Source: Hyphomicrobiaceae bacterium (lineage in GTDB: Bacteria; Pseudomonadota; Alphaproteobacteria; Rhizobiales; Hyphomicrobiaceae). From it: a DNA stretch of 64,000 nt. Position numbers and translations under genes: made by a program. The stretch's first letter is position 1. Every line of letters starts with the position of its first letter. A model generated the notes under the pieces. It was not told where the DNA came from. It was given only the letters and a program-made list of their open reading frames with translations, and searched no databases. Shown in pieces: positions 43,696-52,303 of the stretch. The DNA is taken from NCBI GenBank assembly GCA_020638055.1, contig JACKJH010000004.1, positions 491,358 to 555,357 of the forward strand, written 5' to 3'.

Positions 43696-43799
43696 AGCGC
43701 ATTCCGATCCGATTGAACTGGATCGGCGCTCTAGCTTCTTGTTTGGTCGCATTTTCTTCGACGAACCGGTGTCCACTTCGTCGGAAAATGCTTGTCTAG
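43692..43799 (+). repeat. Family A palindromic element, copy 10
   Basis: CTAG-bounded element overlapping the rlmE stop. The rest of the gap to guaB (43800-44073) has no gene or repeat that I can support. Confidence 0.87.
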
Positions 43800-44073
43800 C
43801 GTCAGATTTGCGAGGGGGCATGGGCGCTGCCAGTGGTCTGCACAATCTGAGTCTTGCCTGACACGCGGGACTGGAGCGCGGCACTCTAAGCTGTCTGGTT
43901 ATTTTGATGTGCCGGTTCATTTATTGCTACCTGTGCGCTTTTGGCCGCCTCAGCGCGGCCTCACTTCCCACCCACCTGCTCGGGTGATATACGCCATGCG
44001 ACATCGGTTTCGTGGGGTCGCGACGGCCTGATCTACCCTGTCGATAAACCCACATATGCGAAGGAGATGCCGC

Positions 44074-45567
44074 ATGGCTTTGCGCCAGATCGAGGGAGAG
44101 GGCGGGTTAGGGCTGACCTTTGACGACGTCCTGTTGGTACCGGGTGCGTCAGATGTGATGCCCGGTGAGGTTAATGTTTCGTCGCGGGTCACGCGGAACA
44201 TTTCCGTGAACATTCCGATCATCTCTTCGGCCATGGATACCGTGACCGAATCGCGCTTGGCTATCGCAGTAGCTCAGGCAGGTGGCATCGGCGTCATTCA
44301 CCGTAATCTGTCGCCGGAGGAACAGGCCGATCACGTCCGCCAGGTGAAGAAATACGAATCCGGCATCGTCCTCGATCCCGTGACCATCGCCCCTGATGCG
44401 ACTTTATCGCGTGCGTTGGAGCTTATGGCGCAACACTCCATTTCAGGTATTCCAGTCGTCGATGCGCAGGGCAATGGCACGGGTCGACTCGTCGGCATAT
44501 TGACCAACAGGGATGTGCGGTTTGCCACCAACTTCGACCAGCCCGTTTCCGAGTTGATGACAAAGGAAAACCTTGTCACGGTGAAACGTACCGTCGACCA
44601 GGACGAAGCGCGCCGCTTGTTGCACAAGAACCGTATCGAAAAACTGTTGGTGGTCGACGACGACTATCATTGCATCGGGTTGATAACGGTAAAGGATATC
44701 GAAAAGGCGCAAAAGCATCCCAACGCGTGCAAGGACGAGCAGGGCCGACTGCGCGTTGCCGCCGCCACGACGGTGGGTGAGGATGGCTATGAGCGCACTG
44801 AAAGGCTGATTGCGGCTGGGTGCGACCTGATTGTCGTCGATACCGCGCATGGACATTCAAGGCGTGTGCTCGAAGCGGTCAGCCGCATCAAGAAGCTGTC
44901 GAATGCGGTCCAGGTCATTGCCGGAAATGTCGCCACGTCTGAGGCAACCGAGGCGCTCATTGATGCGGGCGCCGATTGCGTCAAGGTTGGAATTGGTCCC
45001 GGCTCGATATGCACCACGCGCATCGTCGCCGGTGTCGGCGTGCCGCAACTGACGGCAATTTCCAATTGTGCTGAGGCTGCGCACAAACGCGGCATACCCA
45101 TCATTGCCGACGGCGGAATAAAATTCTCTGGCGACATTGCCAAGGCAATCGCAGCGGGTGCCGACGTTGTCATGGTCGGCTCGCTGCTGGCGGGTACAGA
45201 CGAAGCACCGGGCGAGACTTATCTTTATCAGGGGCGCACCTACAAGTCGTATCGTGGCATGGGATCAGTCGGTGCCATGGCGCGCGGCTCTGCGGATCGC
45301 TATTTCCAGGCGGAAGTGCGCGACACACTTAAACTGGTGCCGGAGGGGATCGAAGGTCAGGTGCCTTATAAGGGGCCGGTCGACGGCGTGCTGCACCAGT
45401 TGGTCGGGGGTTTGCGTGCTGGCATGGGCTATTGCGGTGCTCCGACCATTCCAGAACTGCATGCAAAATCACGCTTCGTGCGTATTTCACCCGCGGCCAT
45501 GCGTGAAAGTCACGCGCATGGCGTGACGATCACGCGGGAAAGCCCGAACTACCCAGGAGGCGCGTGA
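44074..45567 (+). CDS. guaB: IMP dehydrogenase
   Basis: 497 residues. It oxidises IMP to XMP, the committed step to GMP. GLTFDDVLLVPG begins the TIM barrel; two CBS domains occupy about 95-210 (MAQHSISGIPVVDAQGNG, LLHKNRIEKLLVVDDDYHCIGLITVKDIEK); catalytic Cys313 is in GPGSICTTRIVAGVGVPQ; IADGGIKFSGDIAKAIAAGADVVMVGSLLAGTDE and YRGMGSVGAM bind IMP. AAGGAG precedes the ATG. The next enzyme of the pathway, guaA, lies 5 kb downstream. Confidence 0.96.
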   Translation: MALRQIEGEGGLGLTFDDVLLVPGASDVMPGEVNVSSRVTRNISVNIPIISSAMDTVTESRLAIAVAQAGGIGVIHRNLSPEEQADHVRQVKKYESGIVLDPVTIAPDATLSRALELMAQHSISGIPVVDAQGNGTGRLVGILTNRDVRFATNFDQPVSELMTKENLVTVKRTVDQDEARRLLHKNRIEKLLVVDDDYHCIGLITVKDIEKAQKHPNACKDEQGRLRVAAATTVGEDGYERTERLIAAGCDLIVVDTAHGHSRRVLEAVSRIKKLSNAVQVIAGNVATSEATEALIDAGADCVKVGIGPGSICTTRIVAGVGVPQLTAISNCAEAAHKRGIPIIADGGIKFSGDIAKAIAAGADVVMVGSLLAGTDEAPGETYLYQGRTYKSYRGMGSVGAMARGSADRYFQAEVRDTLKLVPEGIEGQVPYKGPVDGVLHQLVGGLRAGMGYCGAPTIPELHAKSRFVRISPAAMRESHAHGVTITRESPNYPGGA

Positions 45568-45571
45568 GGGT

Positions 45572-46009
45572 ATGGTGGCAGCACCACTAAAAATGCTTCT
45601 TTTCGCGTTGTTCCTTCAGGTTGGGCTGACCATAGCGTTGTTGTTGTGGCTCGGGCGCGAAAGGGTAGGTTCTGCTGGCCGTAAGGAAGTTCGCATTCCA
45701 GACATTGCCCTGAGTTCGCAGGCATGGCCTGATCGTGTGAAGAAAATCGGCAATTCCTATCAAAACCAGTTCGAGCTTCCCGTGCTTTTTTATGTGGCGG
45801 TGCTGCTGGCGATCGTTTTGAGCGCGGTTGACTGGATTGTTGTCGGTTTGGCCTGGGTGTTCGTGGCCATGCGCGTTGCGCATGCGGCGGTTCATGTCAC
45901 GCACAATAATGTCGTTCTGCGCCTTCAGGTTTTTTCACTTGGGGTTGTCGTCGTCACCGCGCTTTGGATCTATCTGGCCTTCCGCCTTCTACTATCGGGA
46001 GCCTTGTGA
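45572..46009 (+). CDS. MAPEG-family membrane protein
   Basis: 145 residues with four membrane helices: LLFALFLQVGLTIALLLWLG, PVLFYVAVLLAIVLSAVDWIVVGLAWVFV and LRLQVFSLGVVVVTALWIYLAF. NQFELPVLFYV and RVAHAAVHVTHNNVVLR are the MAPEG signatures. Eukaryotic members handle eicosanoids and glutathione; the bacterial role is unknown. It begins five bases after guaB and four bases before the next gene, so it is in one operon with both. Confidence 0.82.
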   Translation: MVAAPLKMLLFALFLQVGLTIALLLWLGRERVGSAGRKEVRIPDIALSSQAWPDRVKKIGNSYQNQFELPVLFYVAVLLAIVLSAVDWIVVGLAWVFVAMRVAHAAVHVTHNNVVLRLQVFSLGVVVVTALWIYLAFRLLLSGAL

Positions 46010-46012
46010 GGT

Positions 46013-47326
46013 ATGCGGGTCGGTGCGCGCATGTCGGCGGCCATCGAGATTATTGATGCTATAGACCGGGAGCATCGCCCCGCGTCGCTTGTACTTGCAG
46101 AATGGGGGCGCTCGCGACGTTTTGCAGGATCGGGAGACCGTGCCGCGATCGGTTCGCTGGTGTTTGACGTGTTGCGCCGCCGCAGATCTTTGGCTGCAAA
46201 AATGCACAGCGATACACCGCGTGCGCTTGTTCTTGCTGCTGCACTCAAGACGTTCTCAATGTCGCCGGCAGCAGTGGCAGAGGCAATTGGTGAGGGCGAA
46301 CGGCATGCGCCAGCCCCGCTAAGTGATGACGAGGCGATCCGGCTTGCTGGCGATCTGCCCGGCGATGTGTCTGAAGATATTCGCGCAGACATTCCAGAGT
46401 GGCTTTTGCCGTCTTTTTCGCGTGCATTCGGCGAACGGCTGGTTGTTGAGGGTCAGGCTTTGTCGTTGCGCGCTCCCGTCGACCTGCGCGTTAACACGTT
46501 GAAGGCCGATCACGACAAGGTCCTAAAGGCGCTTGCACGGTTTGATGCCAGCCCAACGCCTTACGCGTCCAACGGCGTGCGCATTTCGCCACCACAAGGG
46601 GCTGCACGGCCGCCCAATGTCGAGGCCGACGCGGCGCACGGCAAGGGATGGTTCGAGGTGCAGGACGAAGGCAGCCAGATCGCGGCAGCATTGACGGGCG
46701 CGGGGCCACGCCAGCAGGTGCTGGACCTTTGTGCAGGTGCGGGCGGCAAAACGCTTGCGTTAGCTGCGGCGATGCAAAATACCGGTCAGATTTATGCCTA
46801 CGATACCGAGCGCCAGCAGCTCCGCCCGATGTTTGAGCGTTTGAAACGTGCTGGCGCCCGCAATGTACAGGTGATGGAAGGTGGCGAACGTGAAGCACTC
46901 ATGGGTTTGGGGCCGCGCTTCGACGTCGTACTTGCCGACGCGCCGTGTACGGGATCAGGCACATGGCGCCGCCGGCCGGATACAAAATGGCGGCTGAAGC
47001 CGGAGGCACTCGAACAGCGCATTCTGGATCAAAAAGCTGTGCTTGCTGATGCGGCGGCACTGGTGAAACCGGGTGGCCGCATCGTTTATGTCACGTGTTC
47101 GGTATTACCGGAGGAAAATATCGACCAGGTGCAAGATTTCCTCGGCAACCATCAAGATTTCAAGTTGCTTCCGTTTGCTGATGCGTGGCGCCATGCCTTC
47201 GACAGCGAACCGCCTCAGTCGGCGGTTTCAGAGCAATTGGGGGGGACAACGCTTCAGCTCACACCGGCCATGCACCAAACAGATGGCTTCTTCATCGCAA
47301 TTATCGAGCGATCGGTTGTGGCGTGA
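46013..47326 (+). CDS. RsmB/NOP-family RNA cytosine-C5 methyltransferase
   Basis: 437 residues. An N-terminal NusB-like helical region (about 10-140, ASLVLAEWGRSRRFAGSGDRAAIGSLVFDVLRRRRS) is followed by the Rossmann methyltransferase: GWFEVQDEGSQIAA, VLDLCAGAGGKTLALAAAM, DVVLADAPCTGSGTWRRRPD with one catalytic Cys and IVYVTCSVLPEENIDQV with the second. Members methylate 16S rRNA C967 or C1407 positions; the exact target is not fixed by sequence. An ATG at 46031 is an alternative start. Confidence 0.88.
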   Translation: MRVGARMSAAIEIIDAIDREHRPASLVLAEWGRSRRFAGSGDRAAIGSLVFDVLRRRRSLAAKMHSDTPRALVLAAALKTFSMSPAAVAEAIGEGERHAPAPLSDDEAIRLAGDLPGDVSEDIRADIPEWLLPSFSRAFGERLVVEGQALSLRAPVDLRVNTLKADHDKVLKALARFDASPTPYASNGVRISPPQGAARPPNVEADAAHGKGWFEVQDEGSQIAAALTGAGPRQQVLDLCAGAGGKTLALAAAMQNTGQIYAYDTERQQLRPMFERLKRAGARNVQVMEGGEREALMGLGPRFDVVLADAPCTGSGTWRRRPDTKWRLKPEALEQRILDQKAVLADAAALVKPGGRIVYVTCSVLPEENIDQVQDFLGNHQDFKLLPFADAWRHAFDSEPPQSAVSEQLGGTTLQLTPAMHQTDGFFIAIIERSVVA

Positions 47327-47526
47327 GGCATAAGCAGCAGGTGTTGGAGGGTGAAGTCTTGAGAAGAACGTCCAATGCGCAGGGGGGTTACATTTGCATT
47401 ACGCGCCTGTCCATCGGTCTTATGGGTAGGTTTGCTGCACTCGCCCCGGCAGGCCAAGGCGCGTATAGTCCGCGCGATTGCAAATCCCCACCTCGCCCAT
47501 CGGCAAGCTGAATTTCGGAGGACGTT

Positions 47527-48444
47527 TTGGACGCACCGGTTGGCCTCCAACCCGGCACCGCTCATGTCGTGACATTGAAATCAGGTCGCCGCTTCGGTGT
47601 TGCGCAATTCGGTGATCCTGACGGACTACCCGTCATAGCGTTGCATGGGGCACCAGCCTCTCGGCTGATGTTCGATGTTGCAAACGAGCATGCTCGCGCC
47701 GCAGGTCTACGCCTTATCGCATTCGACCGGCCCGGTTACGGGTTGTCGCCGCTCGATTACGGCGCCAGCCTGTCGAGTCGCACCGAGACGTTTGCCGAGT
47801 TGCCCGAAGCTTTGGGGCTGGATCGCTTCGCGTTGCTGGGGATTTCCGGTGGTGCGCCGTATGCCGTCGCGCTAGCAGCCCGGTTGGGCGGGAAGGTGAC
47901 GGCTTTGGGGTTGGTCAGTCCGCTTGGACCTGTCGCCGATCTCGTGTGCACAGAGGCAAACCCGTTGCGGATTTCAACCGCCCATCGCTGGTTCTTCATA
48001 GATTTGCCGCGACACCCCTGGTTGCTCAGATTGAATGCCGAGATCACAGCACGTTCGTTCCGCATTGCGCCTAAATTTTTCAGTTCGATGTTTTTGCACG
48101 TTCTGCCCGACGTCGACCGGGTGATCCTGGAGCGGGAAGACGTTGCGACGAGCATGATAGACATGACCCTGGAGGCAACCCGTCACGGAATTTCTGGTGG
48201 CGTGGCAGATCTGGAGATCTATGGCCAGCCCTGGCATGTCGATTATGGAACCATCACCGCGCCTGCACGTTTGTGGCAGGGCACGGCTGACACTATCGTG
48301 CCATCCAATGTCGCTTTCAAGTTGGCAGAGCTTTTGCCTGATTGCGCGCTTTCGCGCGTCGACAATGCGGGTCATTTCTTCGTTTACGATGCGATCCCGG
48401 ATGTTCTTGCAGGGCTGAGGGAACTCACGTTGCGAGCAAAGTGA
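47527..48444 (+). CDS. Alpha/beta hydrolase
   Basis: 305 residues. Oxyanion region ALHGAPASRLMF, then FDRPGYGLSP, nucleophile elbow ALLGISGGAPYA (GxSxG with Ser), acid LWQGTADTIVPS and His in VDNAGHFFVYD: a full catalytic triad. A cap of helices (about 145-225) sits between. Substrate unknown. Start is TTG at 47527, backed by CGGAGGA seven bases earlier. Confidence 0.85.
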   Translation: MDAPVGLQPGTAHVVTLKSGRRFGVAQFGDPDGLPVIALHGAPASRLMFDVANEHARAAGLRLIAFDRPGYGLSPLDYGASLSSRTETFAELPEALGLDRFALLGISGGAPYAVALAARLGGKVTALGLVSPLGPVADLVCTEANPLRISTAHRWFFIDLPRHPWLLRLNAEITARSFRIAPKFFSSMFLHVLPDVDRVILEREDVATSMIDMTLEATRHGISGGVADLEIYGQPWHVDYGTITAPARLWQGTADTIVPSNVAFKLAELLPDCALSRVDNAGHFFVYDAIPDVLAGLRELTLRAK

Positions 48445-48463
48445 GCATTGAGGGACTGCGCCC

Positions 48464-48916
48464 ATGTCAAAATATGCATCTCTTGCTGTTTTTGCGGCGA
48501 TGACTGTTGCCGCGTCTCTATTCGGCACGAACTTCATGCCTGATGCGTGGTATGCGGCTTTGAACAAACCGGGATGGACGCCGCCCGATTGGCTTTTCGG
48601 CCCCGTCTGGACTGTACTTTACGTGATGATCGCGCTGGCGGGTTGGTATGCGTGGCGGACTTTAGGCGTGAGTGCCGCTGTCGTAGTTTGGGTCGTGCAA
48701 ATGGGCCTCAATGGCCTTTGGTCATTCCTGATGTTTGGCCAGAAAGATATTACGCTGGCACTTGTCGATATCGTTGTACTGCTTGCGTTAATACTTGCGT
48801 TCATTGGGTTGACGTGGCGATCCGTGACAACCGCTGCGGTGTTATTCGTTCCCTATGCGGTATGGGTGGCGTTCGCGACCGCTTTGAACTTTGCGCTCTG
48901 GCAGCTCAACGGCTGA
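48464..48916 (+). CDS. tspO: TspO/MBR-family tryptophan-rich sensory protein
   Basis: 150 residues with five membrane helices. The family motifs WYAALNKPGWTPPDWLFGPVWTVLYVMIALAGWYAWR and GLNGLWSFLMFGQKDI are complete. TspO binds porphyrins and takes part in regulating oxygen- and light-responsive genes in alphaproteobacteria. It follows the hydrolase by 19 bases. Confidence 0.92.
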   Translation: MSKYASLAVFAAMTVAASLFGTNFMPDAWYAALNKPGWTPPDWLFGPVWTVLYVMIALAGWYAWRTLGVSAAVVVWVVQMGLNGLWSFLMFGQKDITLALVDIVVLLALILAFIGLTWRSVTTAAVLFVPYAVWVAFATALNFALWQLNG

Positions 48917-48919
48917 CAT

Positions 48920-49026
48920 CTAGATCGCGTTCACTTTTCATGGAATCGCGACCGCGCTCTATTTTCTTTTATTTTGAGCATGTTCTTCACGCCGAACCGC
49001 GTACACTTCGGCTGAACATGCTCTAA
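48920..49026 (+). repeat. Family C palindromic element, copy 2
   Basis: Differs from 22200-22306 by about one base over 107. It lies four bases after the tspO stop. Confidence 0.87.
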
Positions 49027-49056
49027 TGCACGAGGGCGGGCAAGCGCCAGACGCGC

Positions 49057-49800
49057 CTATTTCAATACGAGATACTGAAATGCGAGCATGGCCGCGAATG
49101 ACAATGTGATCGCCACGGCGGCATTGCTGTGCGTTTCGTGCTCGGTTGCTTCCGGCACCAACTCTGAAAACACCAGCCAGAACATGGCGCCCGCCGCCAG
49201 TCCGAAACCAACGGGCAAAAATGGATGAAACGTTTCAACGAAAAGATAGGCCGGCACCGCCATCAGGGGTTGCGGCAAACTTGTGAATATCGCCCAAAGC
49301 GCCGCCTGCCAGACAGGTGTACCGCGCGGCACCATCACAAGCGCGACGGCCAGGCCCTCGGGAATGTTGTGAACGGCAATGGCCGTCGTGATGAAACCTG
49401 ACAAGTCGCCGGCGCCAGCGAACGATACGCCAACGGCGACGCCCTCGGCAAACGAGTGCACGGTCATCACGCCGAGAATAAGAAGGGCCTTCTTGGCATC
49501 AAGACCCGAAAGATTTGCAATTTCCGATGGGCCGCCGTCAGCCACCAGCCAATGGCCAATGACAATACCTGCCAGCCCCAGCAGTATGCCAATCATCAGC
49601 CGTGCCGGGTCGAGTACGATTCCTTCGGCGATCAGTCCATGGCAGGCTGCAAGCATCAAGCCCGCGGCCATAGCGTTGGACAGCGAGATCCAACGCTTGG
49701 AAAGGTCATGGATGAAAAGGAAAGGCAACGCGCCGATACCCGTGGCAATTGCTGTGATCGATGCGGCGACGAAAACCACGACGACCGGACTTTCAAGCAT
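49057..49800 (-). CDS. ZIP-family divalent metal transporter
   Basis: 247 residues, about eight membrane helices. The two metal motifs MTVHSFAEGVAVGVSFAG and IAVHNIPEGLAVALVM (helices 4 and 5) define the ZIP family, which brings zinc or other divalent metals into the cytosol; a third site candidate is LVFSELVPEATEHETHSN. The His-rich cytoplasmic loop seen in many ZIPs is short here. Specific metal not determinable. Stands alone, minus strand. Confidence 0.88.
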   Translation of the reverse strand: MLESPVVVVFVAASITAIATGIGALPFLFIHDLSKRWISLSNAMAAGLMLAACHGLIAEGIVLDPARLMIGILLGLAGIVIGHWLVADGGPSEIANLSGLDAKKALLILGVMTVHSFAEGVAVGVSFAGAGDLSGFITTAIAVHNIPEGLAVALVMVPRGTPVWQAALWAIFTSLPQPLMAVPAYLFVETFHPFLPVGFGLAAGAMFWLVFSELVPEATEHETHSNAAVAITLSFAAMLAFQYLVLK

Positions 49801-50081
49801 TGTGGAGAATTCCTTCGGGGCCGGGCCGGGGTTTTATGGCGGTTGTGGCGGGTGGCAGGGCGTTGGGCATGCCGCATACTGCCGATAAGGCAGTAGACGT
49901 ATCTTATGCTCTTGATTCAGGATGGTTTTTTGACGTGGCACGAACTCAATGGTCAACGCTGCAAGTGCATTGGCGCTGGCGCTGACACTGCCTTGATGGC
50001 TGACCATAAACGCTGCGAAAGATTGGAACAAATTCAAAAAGGACGCACACCTACGGGAAGGGGCAATGGCGCGCACTTGTG
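49801..50081. other. Intergenic stretch, no gene seen
   Basis: Region upstream of the ZIP gene and left of family B copy 3; with the repeat and the guaA leader it forms a gene-free stretch of over 600 bases. No RNA gene or zinc-regulator palindrome could be assigned. Confidence 0.35.
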
Positions 50082-50247
50082 CTAGTGGCCTGTCGCGCCA
50101 AAATTGAAACATAGCCGCCGCCGCTGCAATTTTGGCGCGACATGAAGGCCACTAGCAAAATCATTGGCTTAGTGTGGCGTTTATCGCGCCTTAGTTGATA
50201 CCCAGCGTGCCGCAACATCGATCAATTAAGGCGCGACGCCACACTAG
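50082..50247 (-). repeat. Family B double-palindrome element, copy 3 (inverted)
   Basis: The reverse complement of the other two copies, CTAG at both ends, all four arms conserved. About 190 bases upstream of guaA. Confidence 0.87.
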
Positions 50248-50436
50248 CGGTAAAATCAACGAATCGCATTCTGCGCGTTCGTCTGATTCCTCGACCCACC
50301 TTGACGCCTAACTCCGCGAGTGGTCTTTCTGGCCCGCTCACAGGGCTTCAAGGTGGTTTGCGAACACGCGTGCGGCTTTTCGTTTTCCTCGCCAAAGTTC
50401 CCAACAACGCGACATTCTCATCAACCGGACACGGAC

Positions 50437-51984
50437 ATGACAGATACCGTTCTCATTATCGACTTCGGCAGCCAGGTTACGCAGCTCATAGCGCGCCGTG
50501 TTCGCGAGGCGGGAGTCTATTCCGAAATTGTGCCATTCAATCACGCAGACGACGCCTTTGCCCGGCTCAATCCGCGCGCGGTCATTCTTTCAGGAGGGCC
50601 AGCCAGCGTTACGGAGATGGGCACGCCACGAGCGCCAGACTGGGTGTTCGACAGCGCCGTGCCCGTTCTCGGCATCTGTTATGGCGAACAGACCATGGTC
50701 GCGCAGCAGGGTGGTGGCGTAGAGGCCGGTCATCATCGTGAATTCGGCCGTGCCGAGTTGGAGATCGTGAAAGCTTCGGCGTTGTTTGAAGGGGTGTGGA
50801 AGCCGGGTGAGAAGCATCAGGTTTGGATGAGCCACGGCGACCGCGTAACACACCTGCCCGATGGGTTTGAAGCTATCGCCATATCACGCGGCGCGCCCTT
50901 TGCTGCCATCGCAAACGAAAAACGAAAGCTCTATGGTGTACAGTTTCATCCCGAAGTGGTGCACACGCCTGATGGTGCGCGCCTGATCTCGAATTTCGTC
51001 CACCGCATTACAGGTCTTGCCGGCGATTGGACGATGGCTCACTTTCGCTCAAGCGAAATTGAAAAAATACAAATGCAGGTCGGCAAGGGCCGCGTCATTT
51101 CCGGACTATCGGGCGGCGTGGACAGTGCGGTTGCGTCGGTTCTCATTCACGAGGCGATAGGTGACCAGCTCACGTGCATCTTCGTTGATCACGGACTTCT
51201 GCGGCAGAGCGAAGCCGAAGAAGTCGTAACCCTGTTTCGCGAGAGCTACAATATTCCGCTGGTACACGTCGATGCGCGCGAGCAGTTCCTGTCCGCGCTG
51301 GATGGCGTGAATGATCCTGAAAAGAAGCGAAAGATCATCGGTGGTTTGTTCATCGACGTGTTCGAAGCGGAAGCCAAGAAACTGGGTGGCGCGGAGTTCC
51401 TCGCACAAGGCACGCTTTATCCTGACGTGATTGAAAGCGTGTCGTTTATCGGTGGGCCGTCCGTCACAATCAAGTCGCACCATAACGTTGGCGGCCTTCC
51501 AGAACGTATGAACCTCAAGCTGGTGGAACCGCTACGCGAATTGTTCAAGGACGAGGTTCGTGCGCTTGGTCGTGAACTTGGGCTGCCGTCACACTTCATC
51601 GCTCGCCATCCTTTCCCCGGTCCCGGGCTCGCCATTCGAATACCCGGCGACATCACACAGGAGAAGCTCGACATCCTGCGCCAGGCGGACTCGATCTACC
51701 TTGAAGAGATTCGTGCCGCAGGATTGTATGATCAGATCTGGCAGGCGTTTGCTGTGCTACTGCCGGTGCGCACGGTTGGCGTCATGGGGGATGCACGAAC
51801 CTACGATCACGTCTGCGGACTGCGTGCTGTCACTTCAACTGACGGCATGACCGCGGATAGCTTTGCATTTTCCCATGAATTTCTGACAAGAACGGCAACC
51901 CGGATCATCAACGAGGTGAAGGGCATCAACCGTGTTGTCTACGACGTTACCTCAAAGCCGCCCGGGACCATCGAGTGGGAATGA
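50437..51984 (+). CDS. guaA: GMP synthase (glutamine-hydrolysing)
   Basis: 515 residues. It aminates XMP to GMP. The class I amidotransferase domain begins VLIIDFGSQVTQLIARR with nucleophile Cys81 (LGICYGEQ) and FHPEVVHTPDG; the PP-loop ATP pyrophosphatase domain has SGGVDSAVASVL (about 223) and FVDHGLLR; the dimerisation domain ends PPGTIEWE. Start ATG 50437 matches the family. The gene is intact although a mobile element is inserted at its 3' end, so the integration must restore the last codons. Confidence 0.96.
   Translation: MTDTVLIIDFGSQVTQLIARRVREAGVYSEIVPFNHADDAFARLNPRAVILSGGPASVTEMGTPRAPDWVFDSAVPVLGICYGEQTMVAQQGGGVEAGHHREFGRAELEIVKASALFEGVWKPGEKHQVWMSHGDRVTHLPDGFEAIAISRGAPFAAIANEKRKLYGVQFHPEVVHTPDGARLISNFVHRITGLAGDWTMAHFRSSEIEKIQMQVGKGRVISGLSGGVDSAVASVLIHEAIGDQLTCIFVDHGLLRQSEAEEVVTLFRESYNIPLVHVDAREQFLSALDGVNDPEKKRKIIGGLFIDVFEAEAKKLGGAEFLAQGTLYPDVIESVSFIGGPSVTIKSHHNVGGLPERMNLKLVEPLRELFKDEVRALGRELGLPSHFIARHPFPGPGLAIRIPGDITQEKLDILRQADSIYLEEIRAAGLYDQIWQAFAVLLPVRTVGVMGDARTYDHVCGLRAVTSTDGMTADSFAFSHEFLTRTATRIINEVKGINRVVYDVTSKPPGTIEWE
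51962..51984 (+). mobile_element. Putative attachment site (guaA 3' end)
   Basis: The conserved last codons of guaA (through GAGTGGGAATGA) are a well-known integration target for tyrosine-integrase islands. The integrase gene starts 320 bases further on. The exact core cannot be fixed without the other end of the element. Confidence 0.5.
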
Positions 51985-52072
51985 TTCAGGCTCATCCGGA
52001 CGCCGCCGATAACCGCCGATCTCCGCACATAACTAACTGAAATCATTAAATAAATCTGCCATCATCTATCGC

Positions 52073-52104
52073 CGTCTATCGCGGGGCAAGCCTCGCGATA
52101 GACG
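52073..52104. repeat. Perfect 11-base inverted repeat near the element boundary
   Basis: CGTCTATCGCG and CGCGATAGACG with a 10-base loop, about 90 bases after guaA. No T tract follows, so it is more likely a protein site or boundary structure than a terminator. Confidence 0.5.
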
Positions 52105-52258
52105 GTATAGCTGACGGTATGGCGACTCTTGTCGCATTGCCAAAACAAATATACCGTCAGGAGCAAGAGAGCTTCTGACGGTATTTTTTTCGACCTTATT
52201 CCCTTGAGAATAATAGGAAATTTTCCGTTCAGGGAGGCCATTTTTGGCCTGACGGTAT
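52101..52258 (+). repeat. Cluster of CTGACGGTAT repeats upstream of the integrase gene
   Basis: The 10-mer occurs at 52111-52120, 52175-52184 and 52249-52258, inverted at 52151-52160, and as GACGGTAT at 52101-52108; one more GACGGTAT lies inside the integrase gene near 52369. The pattern is that of arm-type integrase or regulator binding sites. Confidence 0.6.
52151..52190 (+). terminator. Hairpin terminator built from an inverted CTGACGGTAT pair
   Basis: ATACCGTCAG and CTGACGGTAT pair with an inner AGC/GCT extension and are followed by seven T residues, a good intrinsic terminator upstream of the integrase gene. Confidence 0.6.
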
Positions 52259-52303
52259 ATTGGGCGGCTCTCTGGCGTTTTTGAACGATCTCGGAGGGTC
52301 AAA

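Noticed and set aside
49801..50081. Small gene or RNA in the gap upstream of the ZIP gene
   Set aside because: Open frames lack ribosome sites and domains; no foldable RNA family was recognised.
51985..52072. A tRNA or tRNA fragment as the integration target
   Set aside because: No cloverleaf or T-loop sequence is present; the guaA 3' end is the better target.
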